Assembly (NCBI RefSeq): GCF_900090295.1
Contig: NZ_LT607753.1
Span: 3,534,001-3,598,000, forward strand
Origin: Micromonospora coxensis
GTDB lineage: Bacteria; Actinomycetota; Actinomycetes; Mycobacteriales; Micromonosporaceae
Length of the DNA stretch: 64,000 nt
Direction: 5' to 3'
The notes under the pieces are model-generated. The model had not been told where the DNA came from. It saw only the letters and a list, made by a program, of their open reading frames with translations, and searched no databases. Positions 39,552 to 48,256 of this stretch are shown here, piece after piece; the stretch's first letter is position 1, and each line of letters starts with the position of its first letter. The position numbers were made by a program, and so were the translations under genes.

Positions 39552-40706
39552 ATGGACTTCCGGCTCAGCGAGGAACAAGAGGCGCTGCGGTCCAGCGTGC
39601 GGGAGTTCGCCCGCGAGGTGATCGCGCCGGTGATCGGGGAGCACTACGAGAAGCACACCTTCCCGTACGAGATCATCCGGCAGATGGGCAAGATGGGCCT
39701 GTTCGGCCTGCCCTTCGGCGAGGAGCACGGCGGCATGGGCGGCGACTACTTCGCGCTCTGCCTGGCCCTGGAGGAGCTGGCCCGGGTCGACTCCAGCGTG
39801 GCGATCACCCTGGAGGCGGCGGTCTCGCTCGGCGCCATGCCGATCTACCGGTTCGGCACTCCGGAGCAGCAGGCGCAGTGGCTGCCGAAGCTGCTCAGCG
39901 GCGAGGCCCTGGCGGCCTTCGGGCTGACCGAGCCGGGCACCGGCTCCGACGCCGGTGGCACCCAGACCCGGGCGGTGCTGGACGAGGCGACGAACGAGTG
40001 GGTGATCAACGGGTCGAAGGCGTTCATCACCAACTCGGGCACCGACATCACCGCGCTGGTCACCGTCACCGCGGTCACCGGCACCCGGCCGGACGGCGCC
40101 AAGGAGCTGTCCACCATCATCGTGCCGTCGGGGACGCCGGGCTTCACCGTCGCGCCGGGCTACTCCAAGGTCGGCTGGACCGCCTCGGACACCCACGAGC
40201 TGACCTTCGACGACTGCCGGGTGCCGGCGGCCAACCTGCTCGGCGAGCGGGGCCGGGGCTTCGCCCAGTTCCTGCGCATCCTCGACGAGGGCCGGATCGC
40301 CATCGCCGCGCTCGCCGTCGGCCTGGCCCAGGGCTGCGTCGACGAGTCGATCAAGTACGCGAAGGAGCGCCACGCGTTCGGCCAGCCGATCGGCAACTAC
40401 CAGGCGATCCAGTTCAAGATCGCCGACATGGAGATGAAGGCGCACACCGCCCGGCTCGCGTACTACGACGCCGCCGCCCGGATGCTGGCCGGCGAGCCGT
40501 TCAAGCGGCAGGCCGCGATCGCCAAGCTGCACGCCAGCACCGTGGCCGTCGACAACGCCCGCGAGGCCACCCAGATCCACGGCGGCTACGGCTTCATGAA
40601 CGAGTACCCGGTGGCGCGCTTCTGGCGGGACTCCAAGATCCTGGAGATCGGCGAGGGCACCTCCGAGGTGCAGCGGATGATCATCGCCCGCGACCTGGGC
40701 GTCTGA
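39552..40706 (+). CDS. acyl-CoA dehydrogenase of the branched-chain cluster
   Basis: A 384-residue acyl-CoA dehydrogenase. It oxidises an acyl-CoA with FAD and passes electrons to ETF. Motifs: FGLTEPGTGSDAGGTQT and AFITNSG in the middle, RHAFGQPIGNYQAIQ, and GEGTSEVQRMIIARDLGV at the C terminus with the catalytic base Glu368 in its usual SCAD/MCAD place. Isovaleryl-CoA dehydrogenases carry the base elsewhere (helix G LDLE), where this protein has LDEGR. So it may prefer short or 2-methyl-branched substrates despite its leucine-pathway neighbours. AGGAGG precedes ATG 39552. A hairpin terminator follows. Confidence 0.93.
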   Translation: MDFRLSEEQEALRSSVREFAREVIAPVIGEHYEKHTFPYEIIRQMGKMGLFGLPFGEEHGGMGGDYFALCLALEELARVDSSVAITLEAAVSLGAMPIYRFGTPEQQAQWLPKLLSGEALAAFGLTEPGTGSDAGGTQTRAVLDEATNEWVINGSKAFITNSGTDITALVTVTAVTGTRPDGAKELSTIIVPSGTPGFTVAPGYSKVGWTASDTHELTFDDCRVPAANLLGERGRGFAQFLRILDEGRIAIAALAVGLAQGCVDESIKYAKERHAFGQPIGNYQAIQFKIADMEMKAHTARLAYYDAAARMLAGEPFKRQAAIAKLHASTVAVDNAREATQIHGGYGFMNEYPVARFWRDSKILEIGEGTSEVQRMIIARDLGV

Positions 40707-40716
40707 GGCGTCGACC

Positions 40717-40749
40717 GATCCCCGCCGCCCCGACCGGGTGGCGGGGATC
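40717..40749 (+). terminator. terminator after the acyl-CoA dehydrogenase
   Basis: GATCCCCGCC (40717-40726) pairs with GGCGGGGATC (40740-40749) around a 13-base loop. It lies just after the last gene of the catabolic cluster and supports a transcript end. Confidence 0.65.
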
Positions 40750-40750
40750 T

Positions 40751-40815
40751 GTCGTATTCCGGGGCGTCGGCGATACGACGTACCGGTGTCGGCCGTCGTA
40801 TCCCCTCCGTACCCT
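40751..40815 (+). promoter_or_regulatory. candidate operator array and -10 of the HTH-NTPase gene
   Basis: GTCGTATTC (40751-40759), GATACGAC (40772-40779) and GTCGTATC (40795-40802) are the same 8-9 bp word at 21-23 bp spacing, the last two forming an inverted pair. A -10 TACCCT is at 40810-40815, close to ATG 40824. The layout suggests cooperative binding on one DNA face, possibly by the regulator's own HTH. Confidence 0.45.
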
Positions 40816-40823
40816 TCCTGCCC

Positions 40824-43529
40824 ATGACTCCGGCTCATGATCACCAGTTGGGTCCGGGTGGTCGTACCCCCCTCGGGGAGCTGTTGCGGGGGCACCGGAC
40901 GGCCGCCGGCCTGACCCAGGCCGAGCTGGCCCAGCGGGCCGGGATCGGCGTGCGGACGGTCCGTGACCTGGAACGCGGCCGGGCCAGCCGGCCGCAGCGC
41001 AGCACCGTCGAACTGCTCGCCGACGCGCTCGGCCTCGCCGACGGTCCCCGGGCCGCCTTCCTCTCCGCCGCCCGGGGCCGGACCGCGGACCGGGCCGCCG
41101 AGGGCGGGGTCCCCGCGCTCACCGCCGCCACCCCGGCCACCTCCCCGGGTACGCCGTTCGCGCTGCCGCCCCCGGTCGAGCTGATCGGCCGGGAGCAGGA
41201 CCGGGCCGACCTCGCCGCGCTGCTCACCGACGAGGCGGGGCCGCCGGTGGTGAGCCTGGTCGGGCTCGCCGGGGTCGGCAAGACCGCGCTGGCCCTGGCG
41301 GTGGCGCACGAGGTCGTCGACGCGCACCCGGGCGGGGTGGCCGGGGTGCTGGTCGGCGAGGGCTCCGACCCGGCCGACGTGCTCGCCGCGATCGGTGCGG
41401 TCCTCGGCGCGTCCCGCCTGCCCGACCTCGCGGTACGGCTGCGGGGCCGGCCGGCGCTGATCCTGGTGGACGCGGTGGAACGGGCGCCGGATCCGGTCGC
41501 CGAGGCGCTGCGGCGGCTCACCGACGCGGTGCCCACCCTGCGGGTGCTGGTGACCGGCCGGCACCCGGTGGGCGTACCGGGGGAACTGGTCCGGCCGGTC
41601 GCCCCGCTGGACGTCCCCCCGCCGGACGTGGTCGACGCCGCCGAGCTGGCCCGCTACCCGGCGGCGGCGCTCTTCACGGCCCGGCTCGCCCGGGTCCGGC
41701 GGGAGCCGCCCGATCGGCGGGAGCTGCCCGCGCTGGCCGCGCTCGTGCGCCGCCTCGGCGGGCTGCCGTTGGCCATCGAGCTGATGGCGGCCCGGGGCCG
41801 GATCCTGGACCTCGGCGAACTGCTCGACCGGTACGGCGACCGCGTCCTCGACCTGGCCACCGCCGACCTGGGCCGGCGCGGGTGGGAGCCGGCCGGCTCC
41901 GCCGTCCGGGCCGCCGTGGCGGTGACCCTGCGGGAGGCCGTGGCGACCAGCTACCGCCTGCTCGCCCGCCCCGAGCGCGCGGCGCTGCGCCGGCTCTCGG
42001 TCTTCGCCAACCGGTGGTCGGTGGAACTGGCCGAGGAACTGCTCGCCGACGGGGGTGGAGCCGTCACCGACCCCGTGCCGCTGTTGGACCGGCTGGTGGA
42101 GTTGGGCCTGCTCAGCGTCCGGGGCACCGGGCCGTTCCGGTTCCGGTTGCTCGACGCGGTACGCGACTTCGCCGGTGAGCGGGCCGCCGGCCGTGGCGAG
42201 CTGACCGCGATCCGCCGCCGGCACGCGGTGGTGGTGACCCGGCTGGTGGTGCGTACCGCGCCGGAGCTGGTCGGCCCGGAGCTGTCCCACGCGGTACGCC
42301 AGTTGGACGAGGTGACCAGCGACATCAGCGCCGCCCTGGCGCACGCGGCCACCGACGATCCGCTCACCGCGCTGCGGCTGGCGGCGTCGCTGACCCGCTG
42401 GTGGCGGCTGCGCGGGCGGGACGTCACCGGCAGGCAGTGGCTGCGGCGGCTGCTGGCGGATCCGCGTACCGCCGACGCCGACCCGGTGCTGCGGGCGTGG
42501 GCGCTGCTCGGGGTGGCCCGGCTCGCCGCCGAGCACGGCGCCGGGGCGCAGGAACTGCCGGCGGCCCGGGCGGCGCTCGATGCGTTCACCGCGCATGCCG
42601 ACGTCACCGGTGAGCTGGAGGCGCGGACCGTGCTCTGCGCCCTGCTCATCGCCACCGGCGGGTACGACGAGGCGCGTGACCAGGCGCGGGCGGTGCTCGC
42701 CCTGGCCACCCGGCACGGCCGGGTACGCGACATGGCGGTCGCCCAGAACAACCTCACCTGGCACGAGATCCGCCTCGGCGACCTGGGTGGCGCCCGACGC
42801 CGGCTCGCCAGGGTGGACCGGCTGGCCGCACAGTGCGGTGAGCGGCGGCTGCGTCTGCTGGCCCGGGCCAACCTCGCCGAGGTGGCCCGCCACCAGGGCC
42901 GGTACGCCGAGGCGGTGGAGCTGGGCCGGCGGGTGGCGGCGGCGCTGGCCGAGCTCGGCGATCCGGGGCACCGCCGCCGGGTGCTCGGCACGGTGGGGCT
43001 GGCGCTGGCCCGGGACGGCCGGGCGGACGAGGCCGCCGAGGTCCTGGCCGAGCTGCGCGCGGACGCGGACCGGGCCGACGACGCGCTGCCCGGGCCGGGA
43101 CGCCCGGGGCGTCCGGCGGCGTCGGGTCTCTCAGCGTCGCCGGCTGTGGCCGGCCTGTCGTCGGGCGCCCTGTCCGGGGCCGGCCCGTCGGTCGCCCCGC
43201 CCGGGTTCGGCCTGTCGTCGGTCGCTCCGACCGTGGGCGGGCCGTCCGGGGCGGTCCGGCCGGAGGAGGGGATCTGCGCCCTCATCGAGGGGACGGTGGC
43301 GCTGCGTCGGGGTGACCGGGAGTTGGCGGCGGAGTGGTTCGGCGTGGCGGTGGACGCCGGCGCCGGTGGTCAGGACCGGCGGGACGTGGTCGAGGCGCTG
43401 GTGGGCCTGGCGGCGAGCACCGGCGATCCGGCCGTCCGGGACCGGCTGGACCGGGCCTGCCGGGAGAGCGGCATCCGGCTCCTGCCGTACGAGGTGGCGC
43501 TGCTCCGCGACGCCGACGAGGGCAGCTGA
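40824..43529 (+). CDS. large HTH-NTPase regulator (AfsR/SARP-like NB-ARC type)
   Basis: A 901-residue regulator. The N terminus is an XRE HTH (LLRGHRTAAGLTQAELAQRAGIGVRTVRDLERG, residues about 20-55). The NTPase domain starts near 115 with a Walker A P-loop GLAGVGKTA, an ALILVDAVE Walker B, and a VTGRHP sensor-like segment. After this come tetratricopeptide-like helical repeats (from about residue 480) and a Gly/Ser/Pro-rich insert near 758-815. This resembles STAND-type signalling NTPases that oligomerise on a ligand. No BTAD is seen. Its target genes are unknown; its own promoter carries repeated GTCGTATC words. The 43530-43797 stretch after it holds no gene. Confidence 0.85.
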   Translation: MTPAHDHQLGPGGRTPLGELLRGHRTAAGLTQAELAQRAGIGVRTVRDLERGRASRPQRSTVELLADALGLADGPRAAFLSAARGRTADRAAEGGVPALTAATPATSPGTPFALPPPVELIGREQDRADLAALLTDEAGPPVVSLVGLAGVGKTALALAVAHEVVDAHPGGVAGVLVGEGSDPADVLAAIGAVLGASRLPDLAVRLRGRPALILVDAVERAPDPVAEALRRLTDAVPTLRVLVTGRHPVGVPGELVRPVAPLDVPPPDVVDAAELARYPAAALFTARLARVRREPPDRRELPALAALVRRLGGLPLAIELMAARGRILDLGELLDRYGDRVLDLATADLGRRGWEPAGSAVRAAVAVTLREAVATSYRLLARPERAALRRLSVFANRWSVELAEELLADGGGAVTDPVPLLDRLVELGLLSVRGTGPFRFRLLDAVRDFAGERAAGRGELTAIRRRHAVVVTRLVVRTAPELVGPELSHAVRQLDEVTSDISAALAHAATDDPLTALRLAASLTRWWRLRGRDVTGRQWLRRLLADPRTADADPVLRAWALLGVARLAAEHGAGAQELPAARAALDAFTAHADVTGELEARTVLCALLIATGGYDEARDQARAVLALATRHGRVRDMAVAQNNLTWHEIRLGDLGGARRRLARVDRLAAQCGERRLRLLARANLAEVARHQGRYAEAVELGRRVAAALAELGDPGHRRRVLGTVGLALARDGRADEAAEVLAELRADADRADDALPGPGRPGRPAASGLSASPAVAGLSSGALSGAGPSVAPPGFGLSSVAPTVGGPSGAVRPEEGICALIEGTVALRRGDRELAAEWFGVAVDAGAGGQDRRDVVEALVGLAASTGDPAVRDRLDRACRESGIRLLPYEVALLRDADEGS

Positions 43530-43797
43530 GCCGGCGGCCTCGGCCGGAGGGCGGGGGAGGCGCGAGCGAAGAAGCCCCCTGACACCCCTCGCTGCATCGC
43601 TCGCGCCCTGCACCCCCCGGTGCTCCCCCGCGCGGGTCGAACGTTAGCCAGCCGAGGCGTCCGCTTTGCGCGTCTTCCCGGGGTTGTCCTGACCGGCTGC
43701 CGTAGTTCTGCCGGTGGTTCTGCCGGTGGCTCCGGCGACTGGGCAGGAAGGGGGTCGGGGCGAGCGAGGGGGCGGGCCGGGGGGGCGAGCGAGGGGA

Positions 43798-44307
43798 TCA
43801 GGCGAGGGGCGAGGGCGGTTCGTTGGCCGGGGCGGTGTCGGTGCTGCCGGCGGTCGCGCCCGGATGGACGGCGTCGCGTACCCGGCGCAGGCCGTCGAGC
43901 ATGGCCGAGAGGGCCTGCGGTTCGAGCTGGCCGGTGAACCACTGCTCGATGATCCGCAGGTGGCCCGGGAGGGTCTCGTCCAGCCGGCGCAGCCCGGACG
44001 GGGTGACCACCGCGTACGAGCTGCGCCGGTCGGACGGGCAGGCGCGCCGGCAGAGCAGTCCGTCGCGCTCCATCCGGTCGACGACCCGGGTGACGCCGCT
44101 GGTGGAGAGGGAGGTCTGGGCGGCGAGGTCGGTCATCCGCAGTTGGTTGCCGGGAGAGCGGGCGAGGCGCATCAGCACCTCGAACTCGACGGCTGAGAGG
44201 CCGTGCTCCTCGTACTGCGCGGCGAACCGCGCCGACAGCCCGGCGTGCGCCTCGACGAGCAGGCCGACGGCGGTGATCCGGGGGTCGTCGAACACGTTCT
44301 TTTCCAC
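43798..44307 (-). CDS. MarR-family regulator
   Basis: A 169-residue winged-helix MarR protein: EEHGLSAVEFEVLMRLARSPGNQLRMTDLAAQTSLSTSGVTRVVDRMERDGLLCRRACPSDRRSSYAVVTPSGLRRL covers the winged HTH with the DxRxx wing (SDRRS). The GTG start at 44307 is supported by TAGGAT six bases upstream (leaderless). It is divergent from the YceI gene, whose promoter lies between them, so it probably regulates both itself and YceI. The C-terminal tail is Pro/Ser rich and disordered. Confidence 0.9.
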   Translation of the reverse strand: MEKNVFDDPRITAVGLLVEAHAGLSARFAAQYEEHGLSAVEFEVLMRLARSPGNQLRMTDLAAQTSLSTSGVTRVVDRMERDGLLCRRACPSDRRSSYAVVTPSGLRRLDETLPGHLRIIEQWFTGQLEPQALSAMLDGLRRVRDAVHPGATAGSTDTAPANEPPSPLA

Positions 44308-44313
44308 CTGGTC

Positions 44314-44357
44314 ATCCTAACAGTGGTTGACACGGGGAATATTGCTATGGCTATAGT
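44314..44357. promoter_or_regulatory. MarR/YceI divergent promoter region
   Basis: Minus: TAGGAT (44319-44314), six bases before the marR GTG. Plus: TTGACA (44327-44332) and TATAGT (44352-44357), a 19-bp spacer. An imperfect CTATGGCTATAG palindrome (44346-44357 region) overlaps the plus-strand -10, a suitable MarR site. Confidence 0.5.
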
Positions 44358-44406
44358 TGCTCAGTCAGTCGTTGGGCTACTAAACATTCTCCTGGAGGGC
44401 AGCTTC

Positions 44407-44985
44407 ATGACCAGCACCGAGTCGGTTACCCGCGACTGGGACGGCCTTACCATCCCCACCGCCGGCACCTACCTGCTGGACGTCGCGCACAAGCGGGTCG
44501 GCTTCGTGGCGCGGCACATGATGGTCAGCAAGGTGCGCGGCGAGTTCGCCGACGCCTCCGCCACCATCACCGTCGCCGAGGACCCGATGCAGTCCTCGGT
44601 CACCGCCACCATCCAGGCGGCCAGCATCGACACCAAGCAGGCGGACCGGGACGCCCACCTGCGCAGCCCCGAGTTCCTCGACGTCGAGACCTTCCCGACG
44701 CTGGAGTACCGGAGCACCGCCGTGAAGTCCCGCGACGGCAACGAGTTCGTCCTGCTCGGTGACCTGACCATCAAGGGCGTCACCCGCCAGGTCGAGCTGG
44801 AGGTCGAGTTCGAGGGCGTCGGCCGTACCCCGTTCGGCACGGACGTGTTCGGCTTCACCGCCACCACCGAGATCGACCGGGAGGACTTCGGTCTGACCTG
44901 GAACGTGGCCCTGGAGACCGGCGGCGTCCTGGTCGGCAAGAAGGTCAAGATCGAGATCGAGGGCGAGGCCGTCCGCCAGGCCTGA
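44407..44985 (+). CDS. YceI-family protein
   Basis: A 192-residue YceI-type lipocalin-like protein: GTYLLDVAHKRVGFVARHMMVSKVRGEFADASATITV is the standard opening and DGNEFVLLGDLTIKGVTRQVELEVEFEGVG the core. YceI proteins form a beta-barrel that binds polyisoprenoid lipid; several are induced by alkaline or oxidative stress. Unlike E. coli YceI there is no signal peptide, so it is cytoplasmic. GGAGGG lies seven bases before ATG 44407. It is controlled with the divergent MarR and followed by a strong terminator. Confidence 0.92.
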   Translation: MTSTESVTRDWDGLTIPTAGTYLLDVAHKRVGFVARHMMVSKVRGEFADASATITVAEDPMQSSVTATIQAASIDTKQADRDAHLRSPEFLDVETFPTLEYRSTAVKSRDGNEFVLLGDLTIKGVTRQVELEVEFEGVGRTPFGTDVFGFTATTEIDREDFGLTWNVALETGGVLVGKKVKIEIEGEAVRQA

Positions 44986-45000
44986 ACCACCTTGACGCGA

Positions 45001-45034
45001 AAGGCCCCCGCCCCCTCCCCGGGGCGGGGGCCTT
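45001..45034 (+). terminator. strong hairpin terminator after yceI
   Basis: AAGGCCCCCGCCCC (45001-45014) and GGGGCGGGGGCCTT (45021-45034) are a perfect 14-bp stem with a six-base loop. It lies 15 bp after the YceI stop. Confidence 0.8.
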
Positions 45035-45185
45035 CGCCACATCCGGGTGCGAATCGTCACGTGATGGTGGCAACCTGTACCGGTGCCGACGCGGGCAGAT
45101 GGGTAGAGAGGCCCGGAGCGCCGCCGACCCATGGCTCTGGCCCTGGCGAGATGTCGCTCTTACCGTGGTTGTTCACAACGCGCGA

Positions 45186-45203
45186 CGGAACGACACCGTT
45201 CCG
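45186..45203. promoter_or_regulatory. 18-bp inverted repeat before the GCS2-type gene
   Basis: CGGAACG-acac-CGTTCCG is a perfect 7-bp-arm dyad 23 bp before the start codon, downstream of TACCGT (45161-45166). In an mRNA starting near 45173 it would be a leader hairpin; as DNA it could be an operator. Confidence 0.4.
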
Positions 45204-45226
45204 CGCGCCTCGCGCCTGGAGGGCAC

Positions 45227-46705
45227 ATGGGTAGAGACGTCGAGCAGGGCGCCTTCTCCCGGGAGGACCGGGTCCGCTACCGGCAGAAGGTCCGGCGCTG
45301 CCTGGACGTCTTCGCGTTGATGCTGGACGACTTCGGCTTCGACGCGGACCGACCGATGACCGGCCTGGAGATCGAACTCAACCTGATGGACCCGGCGGCC
45401 GAGCCGGCGATGCGCAACGAGGAGATCCTGGCCGCCATCGCCGACCCGCTGTTCCAGACCGAGCTGGGCCAGTTCAACCTGGAGCTGAACGCCAAGCCCC
45501 GGCTGATCGAGGGCGCCGGCTTCGCCGACTACGAGCAGGACCTGCGCAGCAGCCTGACCCGGGCCGACGAGCGGGCGGCCAGGTCCGACGCGCGGATCGT
45601 CCTGGTCGGCATCCTGCCCACCCTCACCGAGCGGCACCTGGTGGCGGACAACCTCTCCACCAACGAGCGCTACCGGGTGCTCAACGACCAGATCGTCGGT
45701 GCCCGGGGCGAGGACATCGAACTCGACATCCGGGGCGTGGAGCGGCTCCAGACCCACACCGACTCGATCGCCCCGGAGGCCGCCTGCACCAGCCTCCAGT
45801 TCCACCTCCAGGTCGCGCCGGACAGCTTCGCCGACTACTGGAACGCCTCCCAGGCCATCGCGGGCGTCCAGGTCGCGGTCGGCGCCAACTCCCCCTTCCT
45901 GTACGGGCGGCAGCTCTGGGCGGAGACCCGGATCGCGCTGTTCCAGCAGGCCACCGACACCCGTCCGGACGAGCTGAAGGCCCAGGGCGTACGACCCCGG
46001 GTGTGGTTCGGCGAGCGGTGGATCACCTCGATCTTCGACCTGTTCGAGGAGAACGTCCGCTACTTCCCGCCGCTGCTGCCGATCTGCGAGGACGAGGACC
46101 CGGTCGAGGTGCTGCACGCCGGTGGCGTACCGCAGCTCGCCGAGCTGCGACTGCACAACGGCACCGTCTACCGCTGGAACCGCCCGGTCTACGACATCAT
46201 GGACGGTCGTCCCCACCTCCGGGTGGAGAACCGGGTGCTGCCCGCCGGCCCGACCGTGGTCGACATGCTGGCCAACGCCGCCTTCTACTTCGGGCTCGCC
46301 CGCGGGCTGGCCGAGGCGGACCGGCCGATCTGGAGCCAGCTCACCTTCAGCTCCGCCGAGGAGAACTTCCACGCCGCCGCGCGCCGGGGCATGGACGCCG
46401 TCCTGCACTGGCCCCGCCTCGGCGACGTACCGGTGACCAAGCTGGTCCTGGACACCCTGCTGCCGACGGCCGCGACCGGCCTGGACCGGTTCGGCGTCGC
46501 CCCGGCCGAGCGGGACCGACTGCTCGGCATCATCGAGCAACGCTGCCGTACCGGCCGCAACGGCGCGGTCTGGCAGACCGAGGCGGTCTGGGCGGCCGAG
46601 CGGCGGCACGGCCTGGACCGGGACGCCGCGCTGCACCACATGGCCGGCCGCTACGCGCAGCTCCAGCGCAGCAACGAGCCGGTGCACACCTGGCCGGTCG
46701 ACTGA
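45227..46705 (+). CDS. GCS2-type glutamate-cysteine ligase-like enzyme
   Basis: A 492-residue carboxylate-amine ligase of the glutamine-synthetase-like GCS2 group. TGLEIELNLMDP near residue 45 is the metal/ATP-binding signature. FNLELNAKP and LQFHLQVAPDSFADYWN follow, then VAVGANSPFLYGR, and HLRVENRVLPAGPTVVDMLAN for the later active-site strands. GCS2 enzymes make gamma-glutamyl-cysteine or related peptide bonds; in actinomycetes mycothiol is the main thiol, so the product may differ. GGAGGG ends four bases before ATG 45227. The gene stands alone. The exact substrate is uncertain. Confidence 0.8.
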   Translation: MGRDVEQGAFSREDRVRYRQKVRRCLDVFALMLDDFGFDADRPMTGLEIELNLMDPAAEPAMRNEEILAAIADPLFQTELGQFNLELNAKPRLIEGAGFADYEQDLRSSLTRADERAARSDARIVLVGILPTLTERHLVADNLSTNERYRVLNDQIVGARGEDIELDIRGVERLQTHTDSIAPEAACTSLQFHLQVAPDSFADYWNASQAIAGVQVAVGANSPFLYGRQLWAETRIALFQQATDTRPDELKAQGVRPRVWFGERWITSIFDLFEENVRYFPPLLPICEDEDPVEVLHAGGVPQLAELRLHNGTVYRWNRPVYDIMDGRPHLRVENRVLPAGPTVVDMLANAAFYFGLARGLAEADRPIWSQLTFSSAEENFHAAARRGMDAVLHWPRLGDVPVTKLVLDTLLPTAATGLDRFGVAPAERDRLLGIIEQRCRTGRNGAVWQTEAVWAAERRHGLDRDAALHHMAGRYAQLQRSNEPVHTWPVD

Positions 46706-46731
46706 TCCGACGCCCGACCCCGGCCGCCGGC

Positions 46732-48141
46732 TCAGCGGGTGCGGCGGCCGGGCCGGGGCTTCGGGCCGGTGGCGGGGCCCGCGTCGTCCGAGTGTCCGCC
46801 GGTGGACGTGCCGCCGGTCGACGGCTCGGCGACGGAGAGGTCGCCCGTCGACGACTCCACCGGTGTCGAGTCGACTCCGGTCGAGCCCGCTCCGGTGGCG
46901 GTGGCTCCGGTCGCGCCGGCTACGGTCGAGCCGGCGCTGGTCGCGTCGGTGCCGGTCGAGTCGGGCGAGGCGGTGCGGCCCCGCCGGGCCGAGACGCCGC
47001 GCGACCGGGCGCCGGTGGCCGGGCCGGTCGTCGTGGCATCGGCGGGCCTGGTCGCCCGGCCGGACTCCGTCCCGGCCTCGGCGAGCATCGGGTCCGCCGC
47101 CGGGCCCGCCGTGGTGGTGGCCGTCTTCGGCGTACGGCCGGCGCGCCGGGCGCCGGTGAGCGCGAGGGCCGGGTCGGCGGGGGCGGGCTCGTCGACGATC
47201 GTGGGTTCGCCGGTGCGCTGCCGGGGCACGGTCACCTGCGGCCCGGCGGCGGCGCGTCGGTCGGCGCGCTGGGCGAGCGCCGCCACCAGCACCGAGCCGG
47301 CCGCGCCGATCACCACCGCGTACGGGGCGAAGAGCTGGGCCGACACCTGCGCCGGGGTGATCGAGGCGAGCCGGGGTACGGCGAGCAGGTAGGCCACCGC
47401 GACCAGCAGCGGTCCGGCCGCCCCGGAGACGGCCGCGCCGAGGCGACGTTCCGCCACCCGGGCGGTACGCCGTGCGGCCAGCGCGCCGATCACCAGCGCC
47501 GAGCCGGCGGTGAGCAGGACCCCCGGCCAGTACACGTAGTCGCGCAGCCAGAAGCCGGGCCGGTCGCCGCTGATCTGCCAGATGCCGAGCTGGGCGGTGG
47601 CCAGGCCGCGTCCGGCCAGCACGCCGTCCACCACCGAGACCACGGCGAGCAGCCAGAGCCAGCCGACCGTGGCGATCACGTTGCTCGCGGCGGCCCGGGA
47701 CGCGAGCGCCCAGAGGGCGGCCAGCAGCCCGAGCAGGACCCCGGCGGCGGCGTACCCGGCGGCGACGGTCTGCGGAGCGAAGATGTCCGGCACGGTGGCC
47801 GCCCGGGCCGGCACGGCGACCAGCAGCACGGTCAGCGCCGAGCCCAGCGCCCCGCCGACCGCCAGCGCCACCCGGCGCAGCGTGCCGCCCGGTGGCGCGT
47901 CGGCGTCGGCGCCCCGGTCGTCGAGTCGCTGCGCGACCACGGCGCCCAGCACGCCGGAGACGGCCGCTATCCAGGTCGCCCACGCGAGGCTGGCGAACCA
48001 CGCCGCCTCGGTGCGCCCGGCCTCGGCCGGCGCCCAGTCGATGATGCCCAGCCCGTAGGCGAAGCCCAGTTGTGCCGCGCCCACGCCGGCAGCCACGCCG
48101 ACCGCAGTGGCGACCGATGCTCCCCAGCCCCGTCTGGCCAT
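46732..48141 (-). CDS. polytopic membrane protein with low-complexity tail
   Basis: A 469-residue protein. The first ~310 residues form about eight hydrophobic helices (ATAVGVAAGVGAAQLGFAYGLG, WATWIAAVSGVLGAVVAQ, AVGGALGSALTVLLVAVPARA and others). The C-terminal ~160 residues are hydrophilic and dominated by Ser/Thr/Ala/Gly runs (AGSTVAGATGATATGAG, STGGTSTGG), probably disordered. No family recognised; it may be an actinobacterial membrane protein of unknown function. ATG 48141 has TACGCT seven bases upstream, predicting a leaderless transcript. The next gene is divergent. Confidence 0.7.
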   Translation of the reverse strand: MARRGWGASVATAVGVAAGVGAAQLGFAYGLGIIDWAPAEAGRTEAAWFASLAWATWIAAVSGVLGAVVAQRLDDRGADADAPPGGTLRRVALAVGGALGSALTVLLVAVPARAATVPDIFAPQTVAAGYAAAGVLLGLLAALWALASRAAASNVIATVGWLWLLAVVSVVDGVLAGRGLATAQLGIWQISGDRPGFWLRDYVYWPGVLLTAGSALVIGALAARRTARVAERRLGAAVSGAAGPLLVAVAYLLAVPRLASITPAQVSAQLFAPYAVVIGAAGSVLVAALAQRADRRAAAGPQVTVPRQRTGEPTIVDEPAPADPALALTGARRAGRTPKTATTTAGPAADPMLAEAGTESGRATRPADATTTGPATGARSRGVSARRGRTASPDSTGTDATSAGSTVAGATGATATGAGSTGVDSTPVESSTGDLSVAEPSTGGTSTGGHSDDAGPATGPKPRPGRRTR

Positions 48142-48148
48142 GCGGGGC

Positions 48149-48154
48149 AGCGTA
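48149..48154 (-). promoter_or_regulatory. -10 element for leaderless membrane protein gene
   Basis: Minus-strand TACGCT seven bases before ATG 48141, without a ribosome site. Confidence 0.45.
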
Positions 48155-48256
48155 GCGTTCCCTGGTCGGCCCGGCGAGTCGTGGCGGGGCCCGTTCGACG
48201 TGCGGTGACGGGTTGGCGGCACCGGGTACGGTCGCCGGTGACGAGGCGGGAGCGCG

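Noticed and set aside
39513..42971. 1152-residue minus-strand open frame
   Set aside because: It mirrors the acyl-CoA dehydrogenase and HTH-NTPase genes, both of which carry clear catalytic motifs.
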